52,542 bases of DNA, from the NCBI RefSeq assembly GCF_017377855.1, contig NZ_JAFREP010000050.1:1-52542 (forward strand). Reading direction: 5' to 3'. The notes below the pieces were generated by a model. It was given only the letters and a program-made list of their open reading frames with translations, had not been told where the DNA came from and did no database searches. Positions 25,500 to 39,000 of this stretch are shown here, in pieces (position 1 is the first letter of the stretch; each line of letters begins with the position of its first letter). The translations under genes were made by a program, and so were the position numbers. This DNA comes from Acanthopleuribacter pedis (lineage in GTDB: Bacteria; Acidobacteriota; Holophagae; Acanthopleuribacterales; Acanthopleuribacteraceae).

Positions 25500-27070
25500 G
25501 TTGGGGTTGTGCCGCCCACCGTTTCACAATCGGTCTAGAATCCGAACCCCCTCAACAACCTCATTATTTTCAGCTTATTAAAAGTAAAGCTAACAATGCA
25601 CCTTAGGTTGAAGAGCCGTCAAGGTAGGGTTACCATCCCGTCAACAGACCGTCCCCGAAAAGTTTTCGCGAATCTCCCTATTTCCTCCAAAATTTCTTCA
25701 ACTTTCCCTGCCAGAATACACAACCAGAGAACAGCGTGCTTTCGAGACCATTCCGCAACACCGCAATTCTGCCTCTTGTCCTTTCAGGTGCGATTCAGAG
25801 GAAGGAGTTTTTCAAAACAGTCAACTGCATGTTGGGATAGGTGCCCACCGTGGTTCCACCTGTTCCTAGCAACGCCGAGGTCCGGCATCCAGCGGACCCA
25901 CACCGCTCTGTTTGTTCGACAAGGGCGCACTTCGAATGGTAGGTCTTACCTGGCTTAGGCGCCCCTCTACACGAGGTCTACGCCCATCCGCAATCTTTAA
26001 TCCCTTAACAACGCCGGCGGTGACCTTTGGGGTGCACGCTCCTTTGACACGGTTTCCCGCCGACAACACCACCCAAAAAGCTTGAACCAAAACCAAGCGT
26101 CGAAAACTAATACCTAATGCAACAAAATCAGCACAAAATAAAACAACCTCGAAAAACAAAAAAACCTGTTCATCCAAAAAAAACTAGCTGCTTTATCCGC
26201 CCTAGCTTATCCTGTCCTCAATCATCGGTGTTTTGATTGGTTCCCGCTCTCGTGGTGGGGTTCGTCCCATCCGAGGAACGCCGCGCCTTTTACTTTGGAG
26301 TTTTCATGTTTTCCCCTCGCACCCGTTCCAGCACACGCACCCGGTCGATTCTGCGCCAGCCTCTGATACGCCTTTTGCGGACGGTCCCAATCCGCATTTT
26401 CGCGGGGTATGGATCGCGATTCGGCATGGCTGGGGTCACCGTAAGCGTTGCGCCAAGCTTGCAACCCATCCATCAACACCACGAGATGCCCACCGACCGC
26501 CACACCCAATCCCCTTTCCATCCAGTCAGCCACGTTCGGTGTCTGGTTTAACCCCGCTCATTCTCCCAGGCCGTACCTCTACCCAGGCGTCAGCGTCTGG
26601 GATGCTGCACGGCAAACGACGGTGGCGGTCATCATCGACCTTTCCCCGCTTCGCGCCCTTGGGTTGGCGGCGCAACCCCGTTGTGTCGGCCCCTTCTTAA
26701 CCCGTGGTGGCGAAATGCTTTCATGACACGCCCAAACGATTTTTCACAAACCATTCCCAAACACCTGTTCTTACCGCCCTCTGAGCTTAATCCTGATATC
26801 AAGTCAACCCATGGAAGTTGACGGCCGACGCCGGGTTTAGCCCGCGCACCCTCGATTTGTTCTGGAAACCGGCGCGCGCATTGAAGCGGCTGTGCCGCGT
26901 TGTGAGTACGAAGATTACGACCGAGAGACGGCGCGGGGTCCGACCATTCGGTGTAGCAGCGCTACGACGAAGCCGGCACGACCGAGTAATGCGGGCTAAG
27001 GCGCCGGTGAGATGAAGTTCGTCGACAGGTCGGTCGTTTGCCAAAAACCGGCCCTTATGGAGCGCATGAC
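25500..27070. other. 1.57-kb intergenic region upstream of the megasynthase, no gene recognised
   Basis: Frames of 60-155 codons exist on both strands but overlap one another, lack ribosome binding sites and show no domain. The minus-strand frame 26222-26533 (VVLMDGLQAWRNAYGD, RPGACAGTGARGKH) could be a decayed gene, but I cannot name it. A half palindromic repeat is at 26983-27000. The region must carry the promoter of the biosynthetic operon; no clear -35/-10 pair stands out. Confidence 0.4.
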
Positions 27071-30000
27071 ATGACCGCATTGAAATTGTTTCTTGAACAA
27101 GGCCTGCAAAACCCCGAAACGGCGTTTATCGACTACCTCGATGAACACGGCGACATTGAGCGCTCGTTTACCTATGGCGAACTCAATCAACTGGGCGCCG
27201 CCTTGAGCGGCTTTTTGCGGGAAAAACACCAGGTCCGGCCCGGTGACCGGGTGCTTTTGGTATTTCCGCCCGGCCCCGATTTTGCGATTGCGCTGGCCGG
27301 TTGCCTGTACGCGGGCGCGATTGCCGTTCCGGTATACCCGCCCAACCCAATGCGCGCCGACCGCGGCATGCGGGGTTTTGCCAAAATTGTGGCGGATTGC
27401 GGCGCCTCGGTCGCGCTGACCAACCGCACCTATGATCGGGTACGGCGCCTGAGCGGGATCAAAAACTTTTACCGCAAAGGTGGCAGCGGGCTGCCCGACC
27501 TCACCTGGGTCACGGTCGACAAAATGAAACCCGGAAGTTTTGACGCGGCCAAGGACGTGCAGCCACGGCTCGAGGACCTTGCACTGTTGCAATACACCTC
27601 GGGTTCGACCTCGGACCCCAAGGGCGTGATGGTGACCCATGCGAACTTGTTGCACCAGTTTGGGTTCAATAAAAAAGCGATGAAGATCCACGACGCGGCA
27701 CGCGCGGTGTGTTGGGTCCCGCAATACCATGATTTCGGGTTAATCGGCTGCATCCTCAGCGTGATGTGCGGGACCTGCGCGCTGACCATGATGTCGCCGC
27801 TGAGTTTTATCAAACGGCCCGGCATTTGGTTGGCCTCAATGAGTCGCTACCGCGGAACCCACGCGGCGACGCCCAACTTCGGCCTCGCCGTTTCCGTCCA
27901 AAAAACCACGGAGGAAGAGCGGGCCGGTTGGGATTTAAGCCATGTGGAGGTCATTAACTGCGCGGCGGAACCGATCAACCACGCCACGGTGGAAGCTTTT
28001 TATAAAACCTTTGCGCCCCAGGGTTTGAAACGCGAATCCTTCTACCCGGCCTACGGTTTGGCCGAAATGACGGTGGGTGTCACCATCGGCGGTCGCTTGG
28101 TGCACGGCTTCCATCGCGAGCCTTTGGAACGAGATCGCCTTGTCCAGAAAAGCAAAGCCTGTGTCGACGACGCCCAAACCAGTGTGCTTTACAGTTGCGG
28201 GCCGGTAACCGACGATTTTTGTGTGCGCATCGTCGATCCCGAAACCCAGCAGCTCTGCCCGCCGAACGGGGTTGGCGAAATTTGGATCGATTCGGAGAGC
28301 AAGGGCAAGGGTTACTGGGGCAAACCGGCGCTATCCGAGGACGTGTTTCATGCGCGCATCAAGGGAAGTACGCGGGATCGCTCGTTTTTGAGAACCGGCG
28401 ATATGGGGTTCCTGGTCGATGGAGAACTCTTCATTTGCGGCCGCCTCAAAGACCTGTTAATTGTTGCCGGCCGTAACGTCTATCCCCAAGATTTAGAGGA
28501 TAGCGCGCGCGACGCCCACGCGGCGATCCGTCCCGGCGGGGTGGTTGCCTTCGGGGTACAAGGCCCTTCCGGTGACCCTGATCGCTTCGCCATTTTGGTG
28601 GAAACCTCGGACAAGAAACCCACCAAAGCGCTTATTGAAACAATCATTGCCGCGGTTCGCCAACGTATTTTGGAAGACCACAAACTGCCGTGCGCGGCGG
28701 TACTGGTCGGTCCACCCGGGGCTGTCCTGAAAACGACCAGCGGTAAGGTTCAGCGGCATGCCTGCAGCACGGCCTACGCGGCGGGCCAACTGAACACCCA
28801 CGGCGCGGCCGAATTCTCGGACGCGATGCCGCTGGACGGGGGCATCACCGATGAAGGCAACGAACAGGACATCCAGCAAGCGCTCACCCGTTGGAAAGAT
28901 GCGCCGCCGGCTTCACGACACGAAACCCTGACGCTGCTGTTGCGCCAAATGACGGCGGAGACCTTGGCCTTGTCCGCCGAGGCGGTCGATCTAAACAAGC
29001 CGCTTCAGGACCAGGGCCTTAGCTCGATTCAAGCGATGGCCCTCACCGAACGTTTCGAGGAATTGCTGGATCGCAAACTGTCGCCGGCCACGCTGTTTAA
29101 CCACCCGAGTATCAACCAGTTAGCGCGCGTGCTCAGCGACACGCCCAGCGATTCCGCGCCGGGCGCACAATCCGCGCGTGGTGCACGCACGGTCGCGGGT
29201 GCGATGGATCCCGGCCGCGGCCGTATCGTGATTGTGGGCGGCGGCTGCGCGGGCCTCACCGCTGCCTACCAACTTTACAAAAACGGTCACCGACAGATCA
29301 CCGTCCTGGAAGCAGCCCCGCAAGTCGGCGGCAAAATTTGCACCACCCAAATTGGCGAAACGCCCGTCGACATGGGCCAGGTCATTTTTTGTGACCATTA
29401 CCGGGCCAGCCTCAACATGCTCCAAGAAGTACTCGGCGAGATTGATTTTCGGGTAATCACCAATTTGATTTTCTATCCAGACACCGAAAAGTTGGCCTAC
29501 CTGGATATCGACAACGGCTCGATCTGGTGGCAAAAGGTGCTGGATGCGGCGGGCCTGGAACCGGGTTTCCAACTCCCCTTACCAATCACCCCCGCGTTAA
29601 GCGAATCCTCGCGGACGTGGTTGGCCAAGCACCACCTCACCGAGGTGCCGGATGCGGTGCGGTTGTTTTGGGAGGGTTTTGGCTACGGCGCCGCCACCGA
29701 GGACATCCCGATTTATTACCTCATTATCTATATGAGGAACGTGTTGCCGCTCACCCCGGCCTTCGCTGCCAAACAAGGTAACCGGAGTTTATGGATTGAC
29801 TTTGCGACCAAACTGGCCGAATGGGGCATTTCCGTCCAAACCAACACGCCGGTGAAAGCGATCCACCGCGGTGAGGAAGGGGTGCGCATCGATCTAGAAG
29901 GCGGGGGCGACCTTCAGTGTGACGAGGTCGTGCTGGCCTGTCCACCCTATCGGATCGCCGAGCTGCTGGACACCGACGCGGAAGAACAAAAACTCTGGCA

Positions 30001-33000
30001 AGCCTTTGACTATTACGACTACATGGTGCAAGCCCTGCGCGTGGACAACCTGCCCTCGGATTGGCTGATGCTCCCCGACCCGGATACCTCGTTTTACAAC
30101 GGCAGACTGATTAGTTACGGCCGGGTCAGCCCAGACGACAATGTGTTTATTACCGCCCAGTACGGTTCGGAGCCGGGTCGCTTTGGGGACTTGGACCAAG
30201 CAACACTCGAGGAACAATTATTAGCGGGTTTGCGTCTTTACGGCGGCGAACCCGGTGAACCCTTAGCCCACTACCGCTGGCGGATGTTCCCCCACCTACG
30301 CACCAAGCATTTCGCCGTGCTCGATCAAATCGCGGCGCGTCAGGGCAAGCGAAGGAGCTGGTTTATCGGGAGTTGGCACGCGGTAGAGACCGTTGAGGCA
30401 ACCGTCGCCGACACCCTGCACTTTATCGACCAAGCTTTTCCCGCCGCAGCAATAGCGCCGGCTTATCAGGTGGACGAACCCATCGCCGTGGTCGGCATGG
30501 CGTGCCGTTTTCCCCGCGGCATCGAGACACCGGAAGCCTATTGGGCGGCATTGGCCGAGGGGGCCGACCTGATCACGGAGGTTCCCGCGGATCGCTGGGA
30601 CGCGGATGCCTGGTACGATCCCGACCCCAACCAACCCGGCAAATGCACGACCCGGTGGGGCGGGTTTCTCAACAACATCGACCAATTCGAACCGGGCATT
30701 TTCGGCATATCGCCGAAGGAAGCGCCCTACATCGATCCCCAACAACGCCTCCTGCTGGAATGCAGTTGGGAGGCCTTGGAACGCGCGGGCATGGCGCCCC
30801 AACAATTACAGGGTAGCCGCACGGGCGTCTACATGGGGATCTCGACCAGCGAATACCAAAACTTGGTGTTAAACGATCCCAACCAAATCACGGGTTTTTC
30901 GCTGCTGGGCACGGCGCACAGCACCTCGGTCGGGCGAATTAGTTATCTGCTGGGGTTGCAAGGCCCCAACATGCCGGTCGACACGGCCTGTTCCTCGGGT
31001 TTGACGGCGGTCCACCTGGCCTGCCAAAGCCTGCGGACGGGTGAATCGACCATGGCCCTGGCGGGCGGCGTCAACGCGATCCTGTCCCCCCACGTCAATG
31101 TATACTTCAGCCGTTTGAACGCGATGTCACCCAGCGGACACTGTCACACCTTCGGCGCGGCCGCCGACGGGTATGTCCGTTCCGAGGGATGCGGCGTCGT
31201 GGTTTTGAAAAGGCTGCGCGATGCGCAACGGGACGGCGACCCGATCCTCGCAATCATTCACGGGTCCGCCGCCAACCAAGACGGCAGCAGCCAAGGCCCG
31301 ACCGCACCCAACGGCCAAGCACAACAGGCGGTCATCCGCCAAGCCCTGCAAAACGCCGGGTGCGACGGCGCTGATCTGCAGTACGTCGAATGCCACGGCA
31401 CGGGTACCCCCATCGGCGATCCCATCGAAGTCGAGGCCTTGGCCGAGGTATGCGGCCAAGGTCGCGAACAGGATCTCATCATCGGTTCCGTCAAAACCAA
31501 CATCGGTCATACCGAGGCGGCCGCGGGCATGGCGGGCCTGATCAAAACGGTGTTGGCCGTCCAACACGAACAGATTCCGCCGACCCTGCACAGCGAACCC
31601 GCCAATCCCCGCATTCCCTGGGACAACCTTCAGGTCCGGCCGGCGCGCGCCGGCGAAGCCTGGCCACGCGGTCCGCGAGCCCGCTACGCCGGGGTCAGCG
31701 CCTTCGGCTTCAGCGGCACCAATGTCCACGTGGTCTTGGGCGAAGCGGAGCCGGTTCCGCCCCAACCCAGCCGACACAACCACCACCTCTTACCCCTTTC
31801 AGCGGCGGGCAGTGTCGCCCTGGAAACCTTGACGGGGAAACTCTGCGATCATTTGCTGGATCAAGCCGAGGACGCGATTGCCGATGTGGCCCACAGCTTA
31901 CAAAACGGCCGGTCGGCGATGGCCTGCCGCCGATTCACGGTCGTTTCCGACCGCGATGACGCGCTGGACGTTTTGGAAATGCGCGATCCCGCCCGCCTGT
32001 TGAGCGCGGTGGTCGAAGGGCTCCAACCCCGCGTGGCCTTTATGTTTTCCGGTGTCGGCGACCAGTACCCGGACATGGCGCGGGAACTGTTCCAAACGCG
32101 ACCTGTCTTTGCGGAAGCCTTGACCCATTGCTGCGCACTGCTGCGGCCCCACATGGACCGCGACCCGATGTCCTTGATTTTTAGCGAGGACGGCGAGGCC
32201 GCCGAACCCGTCGCCGGCGGTTCGGCCGACCGCATCGACTTGCGCGCCATGTTGGGTGCCCACCGTGAAAAGCCGAGCGCGGCCGACACGCTGCTGCGGC
32301 GAACCTGTTATGCGCAACCCATTGTTTTCGCGGTGGATTACGCCATGGCCAAACTGTGGCTGTCCCTGGGTGTTGAACCGGCCGTGATGATCGGGCACAG
32401 CGTCGGCGAGTGGGTCGCCGCCCATTTTGCGGGCGTCCTCAGCCTGGAGGACGCCGCGGCCTTGGTCGCCAAACGGGCGCGCCTGATTGATGCCTGTCCC
32501 GAGGGGGGCGTCTGCGCGGTCCAACTGAGCGAAACCGAGCTGCAACCCCTGCTGGGCGAGGAACTCGACGTTTCTTCGATTAACGCGCCCAACCTCTGCG
32601 TGGTGGCCGGACCCGTGGACGCCTTGGACCGGTTTGAGCAGCGCATTGATGAGGACGACATCGGCTTTACCCGCATTGCCGCGGTCCACGCCTACCACTC
32701 CCGCATGCTGGAACCGGCCGCGGCGCAACTGCGCGACCTGGTTGCCGCGGTCGATCTCAAACCGCCCACCCTGCCGTTCATCTCCAATACCAGCGGGACC
32801 TGGATCACCGACGCGGAAGCCGTTTCGCCCGACTACTGGGCGCGCCACCTTTGCTCGCCGGTTCGCTTCAGCGCGGGGCTCGCGGCGCTGGTCGCGGAGC
32901 ACCCCACGGTTTTGCTCGAGGTCGGCGCGGGTCAAGCGTTGACAACCTTCGCCCACCAGCAGTTCCGCGCCGCGAGCGGTCACCGTCAGCAGGTTATCCC

Positions 33001-36000
33001 TTCGATTCGGAACCGCTACGACCGCTTACCCGACAACGCCTTTTGGCTGCACAGCGTGGGCCGATTATGGCTGGCGGGGCTTGCGATTGATTGGCCCGCC
33101 CTGTACCAAGGCGAAAAGCGCCGCACCCTTTCCCTGCCGACCTATCCGTTCGAACGATCGCGGTTTTGGTTCGAGGGTGGGCCCGATTTCAGCACCCCGG
33201 AACGGCTCAAACAATCATTGGCCGGCGGCGACGAGCCGCTTGCAACCCGACCGCTGGAAGAATGGTTCTATCGGCCGGTCTGGCAAAAGGTGGAACCCAC
33301 GCCTGCCGAAACCCCGCAAGGATCCAAGCAAGCCCTCGTTTACAGCGAAGGCGGCGCCTTAAGCCAAGCAGTGATTGACCGTTACCGCGCCGATGGTTGG
33401 GCGGTCTGTTGTGTGCATCCCGGCGATTTTGCGCTGGATCCCGAACTGGCCTCGGTGCACCTCTCGCCCGACGACGCCGAGCACCACGCGCGCCTTTTCA
33501 AAGCGCTCGCGGAACACAAGCGATCCCCGGACGTCGTGGTTTATCTGTGGGGCCTGAAGGCCGCAACGGACCCATCAGGCGCAAAGGAAACAGACCGCGG
33601 CACGCCGGACGAGGCGGAAGAATGGTGTTTTTACCGCCTGCTCTCACTGTGCCAAGCCATTGCAAACCATGGTGCCGGCGCGACTTCGCGGCTGGTCGTG
33701 GTCACCCGCGGCGCTTGGGACGCCGACGGGCGCGGCACCACCTGTCCCGAGGGCGCGCTCGCGAGTGGTTTGGTCGAAGTGCTCCCCCTTGAGCAGGGGA
33801 TCACCCAAGCGATTCACCTCGATCTTGCGCCACACGACGAAGCGCCGGAAGCCGCGGTGGACGCCGTCATCCGCCACGGCGAGCAGGCCCACCAGAGCCC
33901 GCTCGCGCTGCGCGACGGGGAACTCCGCCAACGACACTTTGCCCTGAACCCACTCGCGGCCACGCCCGAAACGGGCGATGATGCCGCGACCCGGTTCCGC
34001 CACCAAGGCGTTTACCTCATCACCGGCGGCCTGGGCGGGATCGGCGCGGCCATGGCCCGCTTCCTCGCGGAACAGTACCAGGCGCGATTGGTGCTCGTCG
34101 GTCGCTCCGAGGTCCCGCAACGCGCTTCGTGGCAACAAATCCTGAACGAGGACCCCCAAAGCAAAGAAGCCGCGCGCATTCGCACGGTAGAAAAAATTGA
34201 AGCCTTGGGTGGCAAAGTCTTGGCCTGCGCCGCCGATGTGGCCGACGCCGCCGCCATGGCGCGGGTGTTCGCCCAGGCTGATTCCCACTTCGGCGGGTTA
34301 AACGGCATCGTCCACGCCGCCGGTGTCGCGGGCGCCGCCCTGCTGCAACGCCACGACCGCGAGATGGCGGCCGCGGTCCTTGCCGCCAAGGTGTCCGGCA
34401 CCAAAATCCTGGCGCAACGCACGGCCGATCAAAACTTGGATTTCATCGCCTTGTTCGGTTCCGCCTTCTCCGTGGTACCCACCGTGGGCCAATCGAGTTA
34501 CGCGTCCGCCAATGCCTTCATGGACGCCTTTGCGGCCCAAGCCGGCAAAACCCATGTGGTCACCATTTCCTGGGGCGCCTGGCAATGGGATGCATGGCAG
34601 AGCGACCTGTTGGAGGATTTACCCGAATTGCAGCGGCAAAGCTGGATGTTGCGCGAGCAAATCGGGATCTCTTTTGAACAGGGCACCGAGGCGTTCCGCC
34701 GTGCCGTCAACGGCGACCAACCCCACCTGGTCGCCATGCCGGTCAGTCCCGAATACCTGCAGCGTTTGGTGAACGACCTCGGCCAAAGCGCCCTGGGCGC
34801 CGGCGCCCAAGGCACAACCCAAACCCACCAACGCCCCGCCCTGCTGACCCCCTTCACCGAACCACGCAACCCGATTGAAACCGAGCTGGCGGCGATGTGG
34901 GCCCAGGTGCTCGGCGTCGACCGGGTCGGCATCCACGACAATTTCTTGGAATTGGGCGGCACCTCCCTGTTGGGGGTGCAAATCCTCAACCGCCTGCAAA
35001 CCACCTATGGCTTGCACATGCCGATGCAGCGTTTGTTTGAGAAACCCACCGTCGCCGGCTTGGCGGAAGCGGTCTCGGCATCCGCCGCGGCTGTCGCGGC
35101 AACGCCGGTCCAACTGACCACGACCCAGCCCACCACGGGCAAACCCGCGCCGGTTCAGGAACGGCTGTGGTACCTGCACCAGCTCAGCCCGGAAAATCCC
35201 GGCTACCACATGGCGGCGGCTTTGACCTTGACGGGCCCCCTCGACACGGCGCTCCTGGCCCGCGCGTTACAGACCGTGGTGGCCAGGCACGACAGTTTGC
35301 GCGCGGCCTTTATGGAGGAGGACGGCGCGCCCAAGGTGGTTTACCAAGCTGAGGCACCCCTGCACCTGGAAACCCTGGATTTTGGCGCGGTTCCCGCCGA
35401 AGCGCGCGATGATGCCTACCGTGAGCAGCTTCAGGCCTTGGTGCGTGAGCCCTTTGACCTGGGACGGCCGCCTTTGATGCGGGTCCGGTTGCTCGCCTTC
35501 GGCGAACAGCAGCACATCCTCATGTTGGTCATCCACCACATCGTGTCCGACCTGCTTTCGATGCCGCTGCTCACCGACGAAGTGGCTGCTTGCTACCGCG
35601 CCTGGAGCGAGGATCAGGCGCCGGTGTTGCGCGACTTGCCCAGCAGTTACGCGGATTTTGCCGCGTACCATCAACATCGCTTAAACACCGCCCAATTCGG
35701 CCAGGTCGAATCCTATTGGAACCAACGTTTTCAAACCAGACCGCCGCTGTGCCGGCTCCCGACCGACCATCCCCGCCCGGATCGGTTAAGCGGGATCGGC
35801 CACGAGGAAATCGCGGCGATTCCGCCCGCCCTGTTCACCGCCCTGGAAGGCACCGCCCGAGCCCAAAACGCCACGCTGTACATGACCATGTTGGCCGCCT
35901 TCGAGGTGCTGCTCCACGCCTACAGCGGCGAAACCGATCTCGTGGTGGGCACACCCGTGACCCTGCGCGACCGGCCCGAATACGAGTCGATGGTGGGCCT

Positions 36001-39000
36001 GCTGTTCGAGACCTCCGCGCTGCGAATCAGCTTGGCGGGCAACCCTGATTTAACGGAAATCACGCGGCGGGTTCGCGACGCGCTGACCGCCGCTTACGAC
36101 AACCGGGACATGCCCTTCGACCGCTTGGTGCGCGGCTTGCCCTGGAAACGGGATCTCGCCTATTCGCCGCTGTTCCAAGTGATGTTCGGGTATCAGGAAT
36201 TGCCCGGCCGCCAACAATGGGGACCCACCGCGGTCGCGCCGCGGCATGTGCCGCGCGGGGCGTCGATGGTGGATGTCGCCTTGTTCGTTCGCCGTCACGG
36301 TGAGGATGCCCATGTGGTGCTTGAATACAGCGCCGATCTTTTCGAATCGCCGCGCATGCGCCGCATGCTGGCGCGCTACCTCTCCATTCTTGAAGATTTT
36401 GCCGCCAACCCGAACCGCACCCTCGATCAGATGCACCGGCTCCCCCAAGCGGAACGCGCCCTGTTGCTGGAAACCTGGAACCAAAGCGAACGCCCGCGCG
36501 CGCCGCTTTGCCTGCACCAACGCTTCGAAATCCAGGCCGCCGCGACCCCTGACGCGGTGGCGCTGATTTCGCAATCCGGCACCTGCAGCTATCGCGCCTT
36601 GGAACAACAAAGCAACCAGTTGGCCCATTGGCTGATCGAACGGGGCGCGGCGCCCGAGCAGCGCATCGGCATCTGTATGTCGCGCTCGCGGAGCTTGGTG
36701 GTTGCACTGCTGGCCGTGCTCAAAGCCGGCGCGGCCTACGTGCCTTTCGACCCCAAGCTACCGCCCGGCCGCATCCGTCACATGCTGGACGACGCCGCCC
36801 CGCTGCTGATCATCGCGGAACAAGCCCGCACCGCCGCTTTTGACGGCGCCGAGGTTCCCGTGGTGACGCTTGAGGAACTTGCCGACGAAATCCCGCGCTT
36901 GAGCGACCGCGCGCCGCGCACCGGTGTTTCCGTCGAGAACCTGATGTACCTCATGTACACCTCGGGTTCGAGCGGGGTGCCCAAGGCGGTTGCGGTGACC
37001 CACGCCAATACCGACAACCTCATTGATTCGATGGCCGAGGGTTATGGGTTCGGGCCCGACACCCGTTTCCTGCAACGCATGCCGTTTCACTTCGATGCCT
37101 CCGTTTGGGGTTTCTACCGGCCCCTGCTCAGCGGCGCCACCTTGGTGTTGATGCCCGAATCCGGTGAGGCGGACCCCGCCGAGCTGGTGACCTGGATCGA
37201 GAAACACCGGGTGACCGGCATGATGATGGTGCCCTCGTTGCTGGGCGCCTGGCTGTCGGCACTGACGGATGCGGACGCCGCCCGCTGTGCCGGCTTAACC
37301 GACCTCTTTGTCGGCGGCGAAGCCCTGTCTCGCGAACATCGCAACCAGTGCCTCGCCCGTTTCAAGGCCAACCTGCACAACCTGTACGGACCGACCGAAA
37401 CCTCGGTTCATGTCTTGGCCCACAACCATCGCCACGACAGCCCGGACGAGGCCGCGGCGATCGGCCGCCCCATCAGCAACGCGCGTATCTACATTTTGGA
37501 CCACCATCACCGGCTTTGTCCGGTCGGTGTGCCCGGCACCCTTTACGTCGGTGGTCTGCCGGTCACCCGCGGTTATTTCGGGGATCCCGCCAAAACCGCC
37601 GCGGCCTTTCTACCCGACCCCTTTACCGACCAACCCGGCCTGCGCATGTACCGAACCGGTGATCTCGGCGTGTACCGCGAATCGGGTCTGGTGGATTACT
37701 TGGGTCGCGAGGACGCGCAGATCAAGCTGCGCGGCTACCGCATCGAGTTGGGTGAAATTGAGGCGGTCCTGCAAAGACACGAAACCGTTTCAGAAGCCGC
37801 GGTGCTGCTCGCCAAGGTCGGTCAGGTCGGGTCAAGGATCATCGCCCACGTGGCTGCTACCAGTTCCGAGCAAACCCTTCACGACCACCTCGCCGCCTTC
37901 CTGCCGGCCTACATGGTGCCGAGCAACATCATCATCCACCGCGAATTACCGCGCGGACCCAGCGGCAAAATTGATCGGCGTCGGCTGGCCGAAACCGCGC
38001 TTGACCAACCGCAACCCGTGGAACAGGTTCAAGATAGCGCCCTGCCGGCGGCAAACCGAGACAGCGAATACCAAAAGCTGCTCGCCGTTTGGTGCGATCT
38101 GCTCGAACTGGATCCCGAGGACATCGGGCCCGAGGACGGCTTCTTTGAATTGGGTGGCGATTCCATTTTGACCATTCACCTGATTTCGAAGGCGCGCAAA
38201 CAGGACATCCATCTGTCGCCCGCCCAATTTGTCGGCGATCCCACCATCGACCAACTGCTGGCGACGCGCGAAGGCGTACCGGCGCAGGAAGCCCCCGCGC
38301 CGGCCCAGCCCCCGGCAAGCCTGACACCGCTGCAACAATGGTTCTTGGACTTGGATCCCCAACACCTGAACCATTTCAACATGGTGGTCAGCCTGGCCAT
38401 GCGTGAACGCAAAGAACCAGACCTGATCGCCCGTGCTCTGCAAAGCTTGGTGGCCCATTACCCCGCGCTTAGCATGCGCTTTCTTCAAGACGGCGCGGCC
38501 TGGCGCCAAGAACCCACCAGGGTCCCGGATCCCGAGCTGCTCACCGTGGTGGACGGTTCCGCTTTCGCGCCCGAGGCCTGGTATGCCGAAAAAACGGCGG
38601 TGGGTACCCGCATCCACCAAAGTTTCGACATCAGCACCGGCCGGCTTTTCAAAGCCGTGTTGTTCCGCAACCAGCCGGACCAAGCGGATGAACTCGTTTG
38701 GATCGTCCACCACTTAATTGTGGATGTGGTGTCGCTGCAATTCCTCGCCGACGATTTGCAAAGCCTGATCCACGGCCTGGAACAGGGAACCCCGCACCAA
38801 CTTGCGCCGCCCACCACACCCGCCGGCCAATATGCCGACCGCCTCAAAACCATCGACTGGTTTCAATCAGGTGAAACCGCGTTTTGGCAACACCACGCGC
38901 AGGCCCCGCCGGTCCCCGTCCCGCGCGATTTTGAGGCGGGCCAACCGGAAACCGAAGCCACCGACTGTTCCCTGTTGGTCGGCCTGGACGAGGCGGAAAC

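Noticed and set aside
26222..26533. Minus-strand frame that could be a transposase or integrase remnant
   Set aside because: No catalytic motif, inverted repeat or target duplication could be identified, so I leave it unassigned.
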